From NCBI GenBank assembly GCA_002701845.1, contig NZXG01000001.1, forward strand, positions 1-63,253: a stretch of 63,253 nt of DNA. Direction: 5' to 3'. Of this stretch, positions 53,616-62,887 are shown one piece after another. Every line of letters starts with the position of its first letter. The first letter of the stretch is position 1. The position numbers and the translations under genes are program-made. The notes under the pieces were generated by a model. That model saw only the letters and a program-made list of their open reading frames with translations, was not told where the DNA came from and ran no database searches. Source of the stretch: Pseudomonadales bacterium (GTDB lineage: Bacteria > Pseudomonadota > Gammaproteobacteria > Pseudomonadales > Ketobacteraceae).

Positions 53616-54033
53616 GGGTTGTGAAGTTCCCGGTTATTCATGTTTGGCGACTTACGACATTACACCAATCACGCCTTTCTATACAGCCACACAGAGGTTC
53701 CCCAGAGTGATTGTTCCTTAGTATTGCCCACCATCAAAGCCTTTCACCGGGACTTGACCGTAGATAAAGTATCGCCCAACTAAAAAAACCCTGGCCGGAT
53801 TGTAAAAACACGCCACGACCGCGTCGCCAGCGGGTCTTAGCCTCCAAACCTTTCGGTACCCTGTCGGCTCGGCGTCGCCGCTATAATATGTCAGCAAGAT
53901 ATAGAATCAGGCAAGAAATTCAGCGGAACGCTCTAACAATAATCTGGTCCATGCGTCAGAATAGTCTCAAATAAGCCGGGTGTCGCCGGCCATAGCAAAG
54001 CTCATCCTGACAGACTGTAAAGGAGATACCGCA
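53616..54033. other. 418-base intergenic region, largely featureless
   Basis: No coding region is seen. TATAAT at 53882-53887 is a perfect -10 on the plus strand but lacks a clear -35. The aldo/keto reductase has AAAGGAG (54020-54026) before its ATG. No strong dyad was found. Confidence 0.4.
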
Positions 54034-54888
54034 ATGATTTTGGAAGAGACCTTCACCCTCGCCAACGGGGTGCTTATTCCCAAGCTGGGCCTGGGTACCT
54101 GGTTTATTAAAGATGACAAGGCCGCCGACGCGGTGCGGGAGGCGGTAAAGCTCGGATACCGGCATGTGGATACGGCCCAGGCCTATGGCAACGAGGCCGG
54201 AGTCGGCGAGGGCGTGCGCTCCAGCGCGGTACCCCGGGACGAGATTTTCCTCACCACCAAGCTGGATGCGGGTGTAAAAACCTATGACAAAGCCGTGGCT
54301 TCCATCGACAGCTCCCTGCAGACCCTGGGGCTGGATTACATTGATCTGATGATTATTCACAGCCCCCAGCCCTGGAAGGAGTTTGGCGGCGACGATCGGT
54401 ACTTTGCCGGTAACCTTGAAGCCTGGAAGGCGCTGGAGGAGGCCTATGAGGCGGGCAAGCTGAAGGCCATTGGGCTGTCAAACTTCCAGCAACAGGACGT
54501 GGATAACATCCTGCAGAATTGTAATGTAAAACCCATGGTGAACCAGATTCTGGCCCACATCAGTAACACCCCGCTGGAGCTGATTCAGTACTGCCAGCAA
54601 CAGGATATTCTGGTGGAGGCGTATTCCCCCATTGGCCACGGTGAACTGTTGAAGAATGACCAGATCACCACCATGGCGGAAAAGTACCAGGTGTCTGTGC
54701 CGCAATTATGCATTCGCTACACTCTGCAGCTGGGTCTGCTGCCGCTGCCGAAAACGGCGAATCCGGAACACATGAAGAGCAATGCCGAACTGGACTTTGA
54801 GATCTCCGACGCGGATATGGAGTCACTCAAACAGATGGAGCCCATCAAGGATTACGGTGAAGCCAGCAAGTGGCCGGTGTTTAAGTAG
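54034..54888 (+). CDS. aldo/keto reductase
   Basis: Start at ATG 54034 (MILEETFTLANGVLIPKLGLGTW) gives 284 residues. Catalytic tetrad: Asp and Tyr in HVDTAQAYGNE (near 48-58), Lys in LTTKLDA and His in DLMIIHSPQPW. NADPH-binding loops LSNFQQQDV and LPLPKTANPEHMKSNAE are conserved. TIM-barrel reductase of aldehydes or ketones with no clear substrate. A single gene with AAAGGAG upstream. Confidence 0.95.
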   Translation: MILEETFTLANGVLIPKLGLGTWFIKDDKAADAVREAVKLGYRHVDTAQAYGNEAGVGEGVRSSAVPRDEIFLTTKLDAGVKTYDKAVASIDSSLQTLGLDYIDLMIIHSPQPWKEFGGDDRYFAGNLEAWKALEEAYEAGKLKAIGLSNFQQQDVDNILQNCNVKPMVNQILAHISNTPLELIQYCQQQDILVEAYSPIGHGELLKNDQITTMAEKYQVSVPQLCIRYTLQLGLLPLPKTANPEHMKSNAELDFEISDADMESLKQMEPIKDYGEASKWPVFK

Positions 54889-54912
54889 ATTGGCCGGGTG
54901 GCTGGGTCCGGC

Positions 54913-55623
54913 TCAGTCGTCCCAGCGCCTATAACCGGGTATGGAAACATAGCGTTCGGAGAACTTTCCCTGCTCTGCCCGTTGATGACAGGCGCCACAG
55001 TTACTGAAGCTGCCCACTTCCGGATTGTTGGTCACCATGGATCTGGACAGCTCGTGGTGCTCATGTCTGAAATAGGGCAGTCCGGAAATCCGTAGCGGGA
55101 CCTCCCCTTTGGCGTAGCGGGCGAAACGGGATCGGTCCGGCGCGCTGTGGGTCACCAGATAACGGGCAATGTTGGCGGTGGTGACCGGTGCCAGTTCGGC
55201 GTTTTCGCCAAAGTGGTCTGCAAGGCCGGACATCAGAGTGGCCCAGGATACCGCGGGCAACAGCCGCGGTGGGTAAGCCAAATGGCAGCTGCCGCATTCG
55301 GCCTGATAGTTGATGGCAGCCAGGCGGTCGGCGGTAGTTTCCCTGGAGCCAGCGTTCGTGGCTGGCTGTTGGCTTTGGTATTGGTTCAGGTTTTGGTAGC
55401 TTTTCTCCGGTCGTCGTTCGTATGCCCTTGCTTCGTGCTCTCTTCGCTCGTGTTCCCGCCGCTCCCGATATTCCACTCTTTCCTCGTGTACGCCATACTC
55501 GGCTTTGGGTTCAAACCCGGAAGCCCATGAAGTCTGAATCAGGCCATAAAGACCCATCGCCATGGACATTGACAGTAGAGAAATTCCCAGAGCCCAGCGA
55601 ACGCCATTTGCAAAACGCAACAT
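54913..55623 (-). CDS. diheme cytochrome c with charged linker
   Basis: Start at ATG 55623 with AGGAGGAA 7 bases upstream gives 236 residues. An N-terminal membrane helix or signal (about 10-35) is followed by a strongly charged Glu/Arg segment (ERREHERREHEARAYERR, near 50-68) and a Gln/Asn-rich spacer. Two heme sites follow: CGSCH (near 110) and CGACH (near 211), with HLAYPPRLLP and the AEQGKF segment, matching the DHC diheme cytochrome family. It is periplasmic and probably takes electrons from a b-type cytochrome. The charged linker is not part of the family. Confidence 0.88.
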   Translation of the reverse strand: MLRFANGVRWALGISLLSMSMAMGLYGLIQTSWASGFEPKAEYGVHEERVEYRERREHERREHEARAYERRPEKSYQNLNQYQSQQPATNAGSRETTADRLAAINYQAECGSCHLAYPPRLLPAVSWATLMSGLADHFGENAELAPVTTANIARYLVTHSAPDRSRFARYAKGEVPLRISGLPYFRHEHHELSRSMVTNNPEVGSFSNCGACHQRAEQGKFSERYVSIPGYRRWDD

Positions 55624-55811
55624 AACTGATTCCTCCTGTAGACTGTGTTTGCAATTGATCCGGTAGGAGAAGGCGATTGATATACAAGTCACTGGCCAAT
55701 GCATTCCCCCGGATAGGCAGGGGCATTATTGATCCTGATGGCTTAACCAGAGCTTAAACGCGGAGCAGCCAGTAACAGGATCGCAGAAAGCCTTACACTG
55801 TCGTTGCTGAT

Positions 55812-56579
55812 TCAGCGCGCGGCGTCGTACCCGCCGTTCACCGGGTACACCTGGCCAGTGATCCAGGCATCCTCCGGCCGGCCAAAGCGGCGGATACTGT
55901 AGCGGGAGAGCAGAGCGCGCGCCTGGTCGCCGGCGAGAAACCGGCTTTTTTCCGGCTCCGGCAGATTGGGCTCCAGCATGGAAAGGGAGATGCAGTTGCA
56001 GGTGATGTTGTAGCGCCCCGTCTCTTTGGCCAGTGAGCGCATAAAGCCGGCGGTGCCGGCCTTGGCCGCGCTATAAACGCTGAGGCGGGCTTCCCCCACC
56101 CGCCCCGCATCGGAAGTGATGGTGATAATGCGGCCGCCGTTCTGCCGGATCATTCCCGGCAGGGTGAGGTGGCAGCAGTTCAGAACCCCATTCAGGTTGG
56201 TGTGAAAAAATTTTTCCCAGTCACCGGGGGCGGTCTCCCAAAATAAAGGCGGGCGCCCCATGGCCGCCTCCGGCCCAGCGTTACCGGCATTATTGACCAG
56301 AATGCCGATAGGACCACAGTGTTCTTCTACCTGCCGGATGGCCGCTGCCATGGCGGCGTAATCCCCCACGTCGCCGGGTACCGCCAAGGCGTTAACACCG
56401 GCGGCCTTGATTTCCTCCGCCACGGCGATAGCGCGGTCCGCCTGGAAGTCGTTAACCGCGATGGAGCCAATGCCCCGTTGCACCAGGGCCAGCGCAATGG
56501 CCCGGCCCACGCCCTGGCCCGCGCCGGTAATCAGAGCGGTTTTATGGCTGGGATGCCACGGCTGTGTTGTTTCGGTCAT
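55812..56579 (-). CDS. short-chain dehydrogenase (SDR)
   Basis: 255 residues. NAD site TGAGQGVGRAIALALVQRG (near 18-36), NNAGNAG, Ser in TITSDAGRVG and the catalytic YSAAKAG. It ends in VNGGYDAAR as in 2,3-dihydro or hydroxyacyl reductases. The substrate is unclear. It is divergent from a TetR gene and a matching dyad lies 19-39 bases before its start, so it is a probable TetR target. Confidence 0.92.
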   Translation of the reverse strand: MTETTQPWHPSHKTALITGAGQGVGRAIALALVQRGIGSIAVNDFQADRAIAVAEEIKAAGVNALAVPGDVGDYAAMAAAIRQVEEHCGPIGILVNNAGNAGPEAAMGRPPLFWETAPGDWEKFFHTNLNGVLNCCHLTLPGMIRQNGGRIITITSDAGRVGEARLSVYSAAKAGTAGFMRSLAKETGRYNITCNCISLSMLEPNLPEPEKSRFLAGDQARALLSRYSIRRFGRPEDAWITGQVYPVNGGYDAAR

Positions 56580-56597
56580 GGTGACTGTCCAGTTCAG

Positions 56598-56618
56598 ATT
56601 GATATATTTGATATCAAT
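56598..56618. promoter_or_regulatory. TetR-type operator, ATTGATAT-N5-ATATCAAT
   Basis: A perfect 8-base dyad with a 5-base spacer in the divergent promoter region. A related element TTGATATCA (56735-56743) sits immediately before the tetR ATG, in the position where the ribosome site would be. Together they suggest control of both genes by the TetR protein. Confidence 0.65.
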
Positions 56619-56744
56619 TATAATTTAAACTATACCCATAATTGCAAAGCATCGATTTTATAGAATAAAAAATGCTTTCAAAACAGATATTTAAGATTTT
56701 ATAACGGCTTGATGCGTTAGCCTGAATTAGACACTTGATATCAT

Positions 56745-57326
56745 ATGACTCTGTTATCTACCACCGGTGGCACTCCCGCCAGCAGTCGCGGCAAGAGCCG
56801 CAGAACCCGCATGGCATTGCGGGAGGCGCTGCTGGCTTTGATTGTGGAAAAGCCATTGGAGCAGATCACCATTCGGGAATTGACCGCTGCCGCCGGGGTG
56901 GCCTATGCCACCTATTTTCGCAATTACGCCGATAAGGAAGCTTTGCTGCACGACCTGGTGGCCGACGAGGTTGCCACGCTGCTAGCGCTTACCGTGCCTT
57001 TGTTTGTGACGGTGGACAGCCTGGCCTCCACCCGGGCCCTGTGCGCCTATGTCTGGGAGCGGCGGGATTTATGGCGCGCTCTGCTGACCGGCGGGGCTGC
57101 GGGCGCAATGAAAACTGAATATCAACGGCAGGCCCTTCTGATGCGGGAAAAGCAGCCTCTGGGAGAATCCTGGTTGCCGGCGGATCTAGCAGTGTCGTTT
57201 TGTGTGGCGGGTCTGGTGGAAATTCTCACCTGGTGGCTGAAGCACGAGGATCCGCCATCGGCCCACGACATGGCTGAGGTGATCAATCGTCTGGCGGTGA
57301 TGCCGTTAATGCAACCGGATGAGTAA
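56745..57326 (+). CDS. TetR-family transcriptional regulator
   Basis: 193 residues. HTH at about 25-70 (ALLALIVEKPLEQITIRELTAAAGVAYATYFRNYADKEALL) and a helical ligand-binding domain after. Start ATG 56745 lacks a Shine-Dalgarno, so it may be translated leaderless, or start at ATG 56811. The gene is divergent from the SDR it probably represses; the inducer may be that enzyme's substrate. Confidence 0.92.
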   Translation: MTLLSTTGGTPASSRGKSRRTRMALREALLALIVEKPLEQITIRELTAAAGVAYATYFRNYADKEALLHDLVADEVATLLALTVPLFVTVDSLASTRALCAYVWERRDLWRALLTGGAAGAMKTEYQRQALLMREKQPLGESWLPADLAVSFCVAGLVEILTWWLKHEDPPSAHDMAEVINRLAVMPLMQPDE

Positions 57327-57354
57327 ATGAACATCGAAGCTGTGGACAGGGCGT

Positions 57355-58014
57355 ATGTGTGGATTCGTTCGTCGGGTTACTGATCACCCGTCAGTGCTGG
57401 CGCTGTTGTTGGAGTTGGGCCTGGAGCACCTGACCTTTAATGGCGGTGACTTTTATCCCGGCAGTGGGGTGGATATTTTATTGGCGGAGCCGGAACCCAG
57501 GGTGCAGCGGGCCACCTGGTGGTTTCTGTTGGAGCAGGACGGTCGCCCCAATTACCGCTACGCCACCTTCAATGCCCGGCACCTGGACAGCCAGTTGTGG
57601 CGCGAGCCCATACGTACCAGTCGCTGCCTGATTCCGGCCACGGCCTTTGGCGAATCCATCGGTGAGGGCAAACAGAAGCGTAGTTATCTGCTGGAATCGA
57701 AAACGGCTTTTCTGTTGGGGGGCGTGTACCGGCACTATGAGACCGCTGCCGGACCAGTGACGGCGTTTGCGGTGATTACCCGTGATCCTCACCCGCGACT
57801 TAAGACTTATCACGATAAGTCCTGCCCCTTGTTTATTCCGGCGCAGGCTTCGGTTGTTCAGCAATGGCTGGATCCAGGGCTGGAAGACCCGGCGGTGTTT
57901 TTCAATCTAATGGAGCCGCCGCGTCTGTCCACTGATTTTAAGGTGACGCCGGTGAAAAGTACGAAAAAGCTGGTGCCCGTGGGCGATCCCGATTGGGTTA
58001 GGGCGGACCAGTGA
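57355..58014 (+). CDS. SRAP-domain protein (SOS response-associated, HMCES/YedK-like)
   Basis: 219 residues starting MCGF, with Cys2 as the residue that forms the DNA crosslink after Met removal. FNARHLDSQLWREP (near 76-90) and PATAFGES, then TYHDKSCPLFI supply the Asn, Glu and His of the active site. SRAP proteins shield abasic sites in single-stranded DNA. ATG 57355 is 29 bases after the tetR stop. The PATAFGES segment differs from the usual PADGFYEW. Confidence 0.9.
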   Translation: MCGFVRRVTDHPSVLALLLELGLEHLTFNGGDFYPGSGVDILLAEPEPRVQRATWWFLLEQDGRPNYRYATFNARHLDSQLWREPIRTSRCLIPATAFGESIGEGKQKRSYLLESKTAFLLGGVYRHYETAAGPVTAFAVITRDPHPRLKTYHDKSCPLFIPAQASVVQQWLDPGLEDPAVFFNLMEPPRLSTDFKVTPVKSTKKLVPVGDPDWVRADQ

Positions 58015-58143
58015 CTGGAGCATTATTTCGCTGAACGGCTGTCTTGGGCGTTTGTATTGACGTTTGAAGACTGAACCTTGAACTTAAACCGTACCCAGTG
58101 CAATTGCGCAGGGTGCCTATAATAAAACGACGGATCGAATGCT

Positions 58144-60353
58144 ATGAATAATCTGGTGGATTTTCTTATCCGGCACGGGTGATTTTGTTTCTGGGGTCTA
58201 TCCTGTTGATGGGCTTTAGCGTGTTCGCGTTCAAGTATTTCAGCTTTGACTCCTCGCCCTATATCTTTTTTGAAGAGGGTAATGAGCATTTCAAACGGCT
58301 GGAGCGGATGGAAAACACCTACGGTCGGGATTTCAAAGTGTTCTTCATGATCAGTGCCCAAGAGGGTGATATGTTCACCCCGGAGAACTTAAGAGTGGTG
58401 GAGGAGGTCACCAAAAAGGCCTGGACCTATCCTTATGTGCGGCGGGTGGATTCTGTCATTAACTTCCAGCACATCGAAAGCCAAGACGATGTGGTGAATG
58501 TGGACAGCCTGGTCACGGATGAAGTGCTGGAAAACCCTGAATTGCTGGCGCAACGCAAGCAAATTGCGCTTACCAATCAGGATGTGGTGAAGCGACTGAT
58601 CTCCGAAGACGGCAAACACGTGGCCATTTCCATGGCGCTTACCATGGAGCCGGAAGAGACTCAGACTCCGGAAGCCATGGATCTGGTGGAGCAGATGTAT
58701 GCGCTAAAAGAGCGTATCAAGAAAGAGAATCCAAAGCTGGATGTGGCGCTGGTGGGCAATCTGATCAGCACCTACCACGGTACTTATGCCATCGGTATCG
58801 ATCTGATCACCCTGATACCGTTGATGTTCGTCCTGATGTTTGTCCTGTTGGCGGTTTTGTTGCGCAGCATTTCATCCATTGTTATTACCTTTTTGATAGC
58901 AATCGGTTGCACCCTGGGGGCGATTGGTTTCTCTTCGCTGTTCGGCATTGTGTTTTCCATGATTGCCATGAATACGGTGATTATTTGTCTGACCATTTCC
59001 ATCGCTCATTGCATTCATCTGTTCGTCGCGTTTGGCAAGGCTCTACGAACCAAGGACAAAGCGGCTGCACTGAGGGAGAGTCTGATGCTGAACTTCAAGG
59101 CCGTGTCGCTCACCAGTCTGATGACCGTCATTGGTTTCCTGAGCCTGAATACCAGTGATCTACCGCCGGCGGCCGCCCTGGGCGAGTTCGTGATCCGCCG
59201 GCGCTATCAGGTGTTGGTGGTGACCGGTCTCCTGGCTGTTATCGCCGGTGCCCTGAGCCTGAACAACCGGCTCAACGATCGCCTGGTGGAAACGCTGCGC
59301 GAACCCCATGTGTTTCGTACCGATACCCGGCTGGTGGATCAACACTTCGGGTCCATGTACATCAATAACTATGACATGGATTCCGGTGAGGAGTATGGCA
59401 TTACCGATCCGGAGTACCTGAACCACCTGGATCAATTCGCCGCTTTTCTACGGGCGCAGCCGGAAATCTCCAGCGTGCTGGTGTTTTCCGACATTATCAA
59501 ACAGCTCAATCAGAAGATGAACAACGATGACCCTGAATACTACCGGATTCCCGACAACCGGGAGCTGGTGTCTCAGTACATGTTGTTGTACGAGCTTTCC
59601 CTGCCCATGGGCCTGGACCTGTCGGAGCGGGTGACGCCGGATCGCAGTCGGACCTTGGTGATTGCCACCATGCCCACCATGGACACTCACCTGAATATCG
59701 AACTGGACCAGCGTATTAACCGCTGGCAGGAGGAAAACCTGCCAGCTTCCATGCGGGTTGGCACCTCGTCCATCTCCACTATCTGGTCGTACCTGACCCT
59801 GAACAGCTTGCGTAATTCCATAGAGGGCTCATTCGTGGCACTGGGGTTGATTTCCCTGGTACTGCTGTTTGTGCTGCGCTCCATTCGTTACGGGCTGATC
59901 AGCCTGGTACCCAATATGATGCCGGCGATATTCGGTCTTGGGTTTTGGTATTTGTACTCCGGCGAGATTGGCCTGGGGCTGATGTCGGTGACCATTATCA
60001 CCATCGGTATCGTGGTGGATGACACCGTGCACTTTCTGGTGAAGTATAAAAAGTCGCTCCACGATACCGGTAGCAAGGAAGAGGCCGTGCGAATGACCTT
60101 CCACTAGGTGGGGCCGGCGCTATTGATTACCACCATTGTGTTGGCGGTTGGTTTTTCCATACTCATGTTCTCCGGCATTACGCTGAACAGCAGCCTGGGA
60201 ATTATGACCGGGGTCATTCTGACGGCGGCGTTCCTGCTGGACGTGCTGTTATTGCCGGCGCTGTTGCTGGTGTTTGACCGGGACCCGGCTAAGGCGACGA
60301 AAACCGCTGAGACAGCTGATACACAGGCTGAGGAACCCCTGCCGGTTCGTTAG
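58144..60353 (+). pseudogene. RND-superfamily (MMPL-like) transporter, broken
   Basis: The reading begins MNNLVDFLIRH at 58144 and then shifts frame near 58176, continuing as VILFLGSILLMGFSV; one C missing from CAC-CGG-GTG would account for it. A large extracellular loop follows, then the first transmembrane bundle. Near 59165 the sequence jumps from LNTSDLPP to LGEFVIRRR where relatives carry a further membrane helix and linker of roughly 45-70 residues. At 60105 an in-frame TAG interrupts RMTFH-VGPALLITT; the rest runs to 60353. Two lesions (frameshift, stop) are visible directly and the deletion is inferred. A divided or recoded gene is possible but unlikely. Confidence 0.8.
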
Positions 60354-60392
60354 CAGGTTACAAACGGCCGGTTCACGCCAACCGGTGGTGGC

Positions 60393-61406
60393 CTATTGGC
60401 TCTGTACCAGAGCGCTGGTGACGGCGTTGGCGCAGGGCCTGCCCGCTTCCACCTCCCGGATGTTGCCCAGGGTGGTGCGGGCGATGGCATTCAGTGCCTC
60501 CCGGGTGAAGTAGGCCTGGTGACCGGTGATGACCACATTGGGGAAGGTCAGCAGGCGTTGAAACACGTCATCGTCCACCACGGTGTTGGACAGGTCACTG
60601 AAGAACAGGTCCCCCTCCTGCTCATACACATCCAGCCCCAGATAACCCAGTTGATGGGATTTCAAAGCCTCCACCACCGCCGCGGTATCCAGCAGGCCGC
60701 CACGGCTGGTATTGATCAGCATGGCGCCGGGCTTCATCTTCTGTAATGAATCCCGGTTGATCAGATAATGGGATTCTGGTGTCAACGGACAATGCAGGGA
60801 GAGAATATCCACCTTGGGCAGCAGTTGTTCCAGGGGCAGATATCGTACCCCTCTGGCGGTCAGTTCCCGGTTCTCGGCCTTGGGGTCAAAGGCAAACACT
60901 TCACAGCCGAAACCCAGCATGATCTGCGCGAATACACAGCCGATACGTCCGGTACCCACCACGCCCACGGCCTTGCCATAAAGATCAAAACCTTCCAGGC
61001 CGCTGAGACGAAAGTTGTTTTCCCGCACCCGGGCATAGGCACGGTGAAATTTTCGGTTCAGGGTCATGATCAGCCCCACGGCATGCTCGGCCACCGCATG
61101 GGGGGAGTAGGCTGGTACTCGCACCACACTGAAACCCAGCTCCTGGGCCGCCTCCAGATCCACCTGATTGAACCCCGCGCAACGCAGAGCGATCAGGCGG
61201 GTGCCGCCCTCCGCCAGCAGTGATAACGTGGCCCGGTCCAGAATATCGTTGACGAAGGTGCAGATGGCGGGATAGCCGTGGGCCAGGGGGGCCGTGGTGA
61301 GGGTGAGAGTGGCCTCGGTGAACTGCAATTCGTGATTAAAGTCCCCGTTGGCCGCGGCAAAATCCCGCCGGTCATAACTGTGGGCACTGAAGAAAAATAC
61401 TCGCAT
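60393..61406 (-). CDS. ldhA: D-lactate dehydrogenase (2-hydroxyacid dehydrogenase family)
   Basis: 337 residues. NAD site VGVVGTGRIGCVFAQIMLGFG (near 147-167), catalytic Arg in INTSRGGLLDT region, Glu in DVYEQEGDLFF (near 260) and His in ITGHQAYFT (near 296). CAGFNQVDL and the extended DVYEQEGDLFFSDLS loop mark the fermentative LdhA group. It converts pyruvate to D-lactate at low oxygen. It is convergent with the broken transporter, 39 bases away. Confidence 0.93.
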   Translation of the reverse strand: MRVFFFSAHSYDRRDFAAANGDFNHELQFTEATLTLTTAPLAHGYPAICTFVNDILDRATLSLLAEGGTRLIALRCAGFNQVDLEAAQELGFSVVRVPAYSPHAVAEHAVGLIMTLNRKFHRAYARVRENNFRLSGLEGFDLYGKAVGVVGTGRIGCVFAQIMLGFGCEVFAFDPKAENRELTARGVRYLPLEQLLPKVDILSLHCPLTPESHYLINRDSLQKMKPGAMLINTSRGGLLDTAAVVEALKSHQLGYLGLDVYEQEGDLFFSDLSNTVVDDDVFQRLLTFPNVVITGHQAYFTREALNAIARTTLGNIREVEAGRPCANAVTSALVQSQ

Positions 61407-61519
61407 ACCGATGGCTCCTGGTTACAATCCCGGGGCAGGGTTTCCCCGGGAGTATAAACGCCCCGGCGCCGCAGGCGCCAGGGCAGACAGGATGGTGACA
61501 GTAATGTGTCAGGAAGGCA

Positions 61520-61990
61520 CTACCAGTTTGAACGGACGGCCTGACCGGAATTCTTCCGCTCAATGTATTGCTGCAACTGGCGGTATTCACTGCAGCTGAA
61601 GAAACAGGCGTCATTCAGCCGGCTGAGCATCGCTTCGGCTTCCGCCATACGGTCGGTCTCTACATACAGCTCACCCAGATACTCCATGGCGCCCTTGTGG
61701 CCGGGATCCAGCTCCAGAGCACGACGGTAATAGGTTTCCGCCTTTTCGTAATATTTCAGTTTGCGGTTCGAGTACCCCAGCAGGTTGTAAGCATCGGCAT
61801 TGTTGGCGTCCTGCGCCACGATCCGCTCCAACTTGGCGACGGCGGCCCGATACTCTTTGGCATCCAGATGGTTTTGCACTGCGCTGAGTTTATCGGTACG
61901 GCTCCAGGAAGAGCCGCCGGGTGCCGCCATAACGGGCAAGGCCAGAATACTGCAAAGCAGGGCGGAAATAAGGGTTTGGGTATAACGCAT
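61520..61990 (-). CDS. secreted TPR-repeat protein
   Basis: Start at ATG 61990 with AAGGAG 6 bases upstream gives 156 residues. A signal peptide (about 1-22, MRYTQTLISALLCSILALPVMA) is followed by two to three TPR motifs, with KLERIVAQDANNADAYNLLGYSNRKLKYYEKAETYYRRALELDPG near 52-95. The conserved pair of Cys (ACFFSC) near the end may form a disulfide. It is periplasmic; partners unknown. It lies divergent from an ECF sigma gene, possibly a member of that regulon. Confidence 0.88.
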   Translation of the reverse strand: MRYTQTLISALLCSILALPVMAAPGGSSWSRTDKLSAVQNHLDAKEYRAAVAKLERIVAQDANNADAYNLLGYSNRKLKYYEKAETYYRRALELDPGHKGAMEYLGELYVETDRMAEAEAMLSRLNDACFFSCSEYRQLQQYIERKNSGQAVRSNW

Positions 61991-62281
61991 GATGATCTCC
62001 TTGATTTTAGTGTGATGGGTTTTCACTGTGATATACGGCGGGCTCGCGGAATAAGTTGCGGAGGGTGTTTGGTGAATATTCACATTTCGGGTCGGGGCGC
62101 TATCGTGGCAGGCAGCTGGCCGCAATCGGTTAATTGTAGCGCCTGGATTAACACCGGGCCCGCTGGCGCACCCCGGGCTGTTTGTGGAATACTTCACTCG
62201 TAGATGTTACTCGGGCCGCGGATTTTCCCTGCGCTCATGCATTCCTTCTGCGACAGCAGCCCGGCTAGTGGAACCGAGGTC

Positions 62282-62887
62282 ATGATGAAAGACAACCACA
62301 GACCATCCGATTCCCGGCCTGCGGAATCAGCGGATGAGGCGGATGTGCTGGAGCATCTGCTGGCCCGCATCGCACTGAAAGATCAGCAGGCGTTGCAACA
62401 GTTGTATGAGAAAGTGGCCGCCCGCCTGAACGGGGTGGCCATGCGGATTCTGCGCGATGCCGATTTGAGCAATGACGCCCTGCAGGAGGCCATGCTGCAG
62501 ATCTGGCACAACGCCGGGGAATACCGTCGCAGTCAAAGCGAACCCATGACCTGGATGACCTCTCTGATCCGGTACCGAACCCTGGACAAACTGAAGGCGG
62601 AGCAGCGGGAGCAGAAACGCCGGGATCAGTATGAAGCGGTGGAATCGCTACTGGGAGAAAGTAATGAAGCCTCGCCCGTCGCCGGGTTGTTGCAGGGGGA
62701 AATGGATCAACACCTGCGAGGCTGCCTGGACGCACTGGATACCATGAATCGCAATGCCATACTGATGGCGTACTACTATGGATACAGCCGCGAGGACATC
62801 GCCATTCACGTGGCGCAGCCGGTGAACACCATTAAATCCTGGTTAAAACGGGGCCTGACGAGGTTGGCAAAATGCCTGGACCACTGA
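62282..62887 (+). CDS. ECF-family RNA polymerase sigma factor
   Basis: Start at ATG 62282 (ATG 62285 also possible) with GAGG upstream gives 201 residues. Region 2 (about 35-105) has ILRDADLSNDALQEAMLQIWHNAGEY; region 4 (about 150-198) has LMAYYYGYSREDIAIHVAQPVNTIKSWLKRGLTRL. It is typical of SigK-like ECF factors paired with an anti-sigma gene. It overlaps that gene by 16 bases. Probably responds to redox or envelope stress. Confidence 0.9.
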   Translation: MMKDNHRPSDSRPAESADEADVLEHLLARIALKDQQALQQLYEKVAARLNGVAMRILRDADLSNDALQEAMLQIWHNAGEYRRSQSEPMTWMTSLIRYRTLDKLKAEQREQKRRDQYEAVESLLGESNEASPVAGLLQGEMDQHLRGCLDALDTMNRNAILMAYYYGYSREDIAIHVAQPVNTIKSWLKRGLTRLAKCLDH

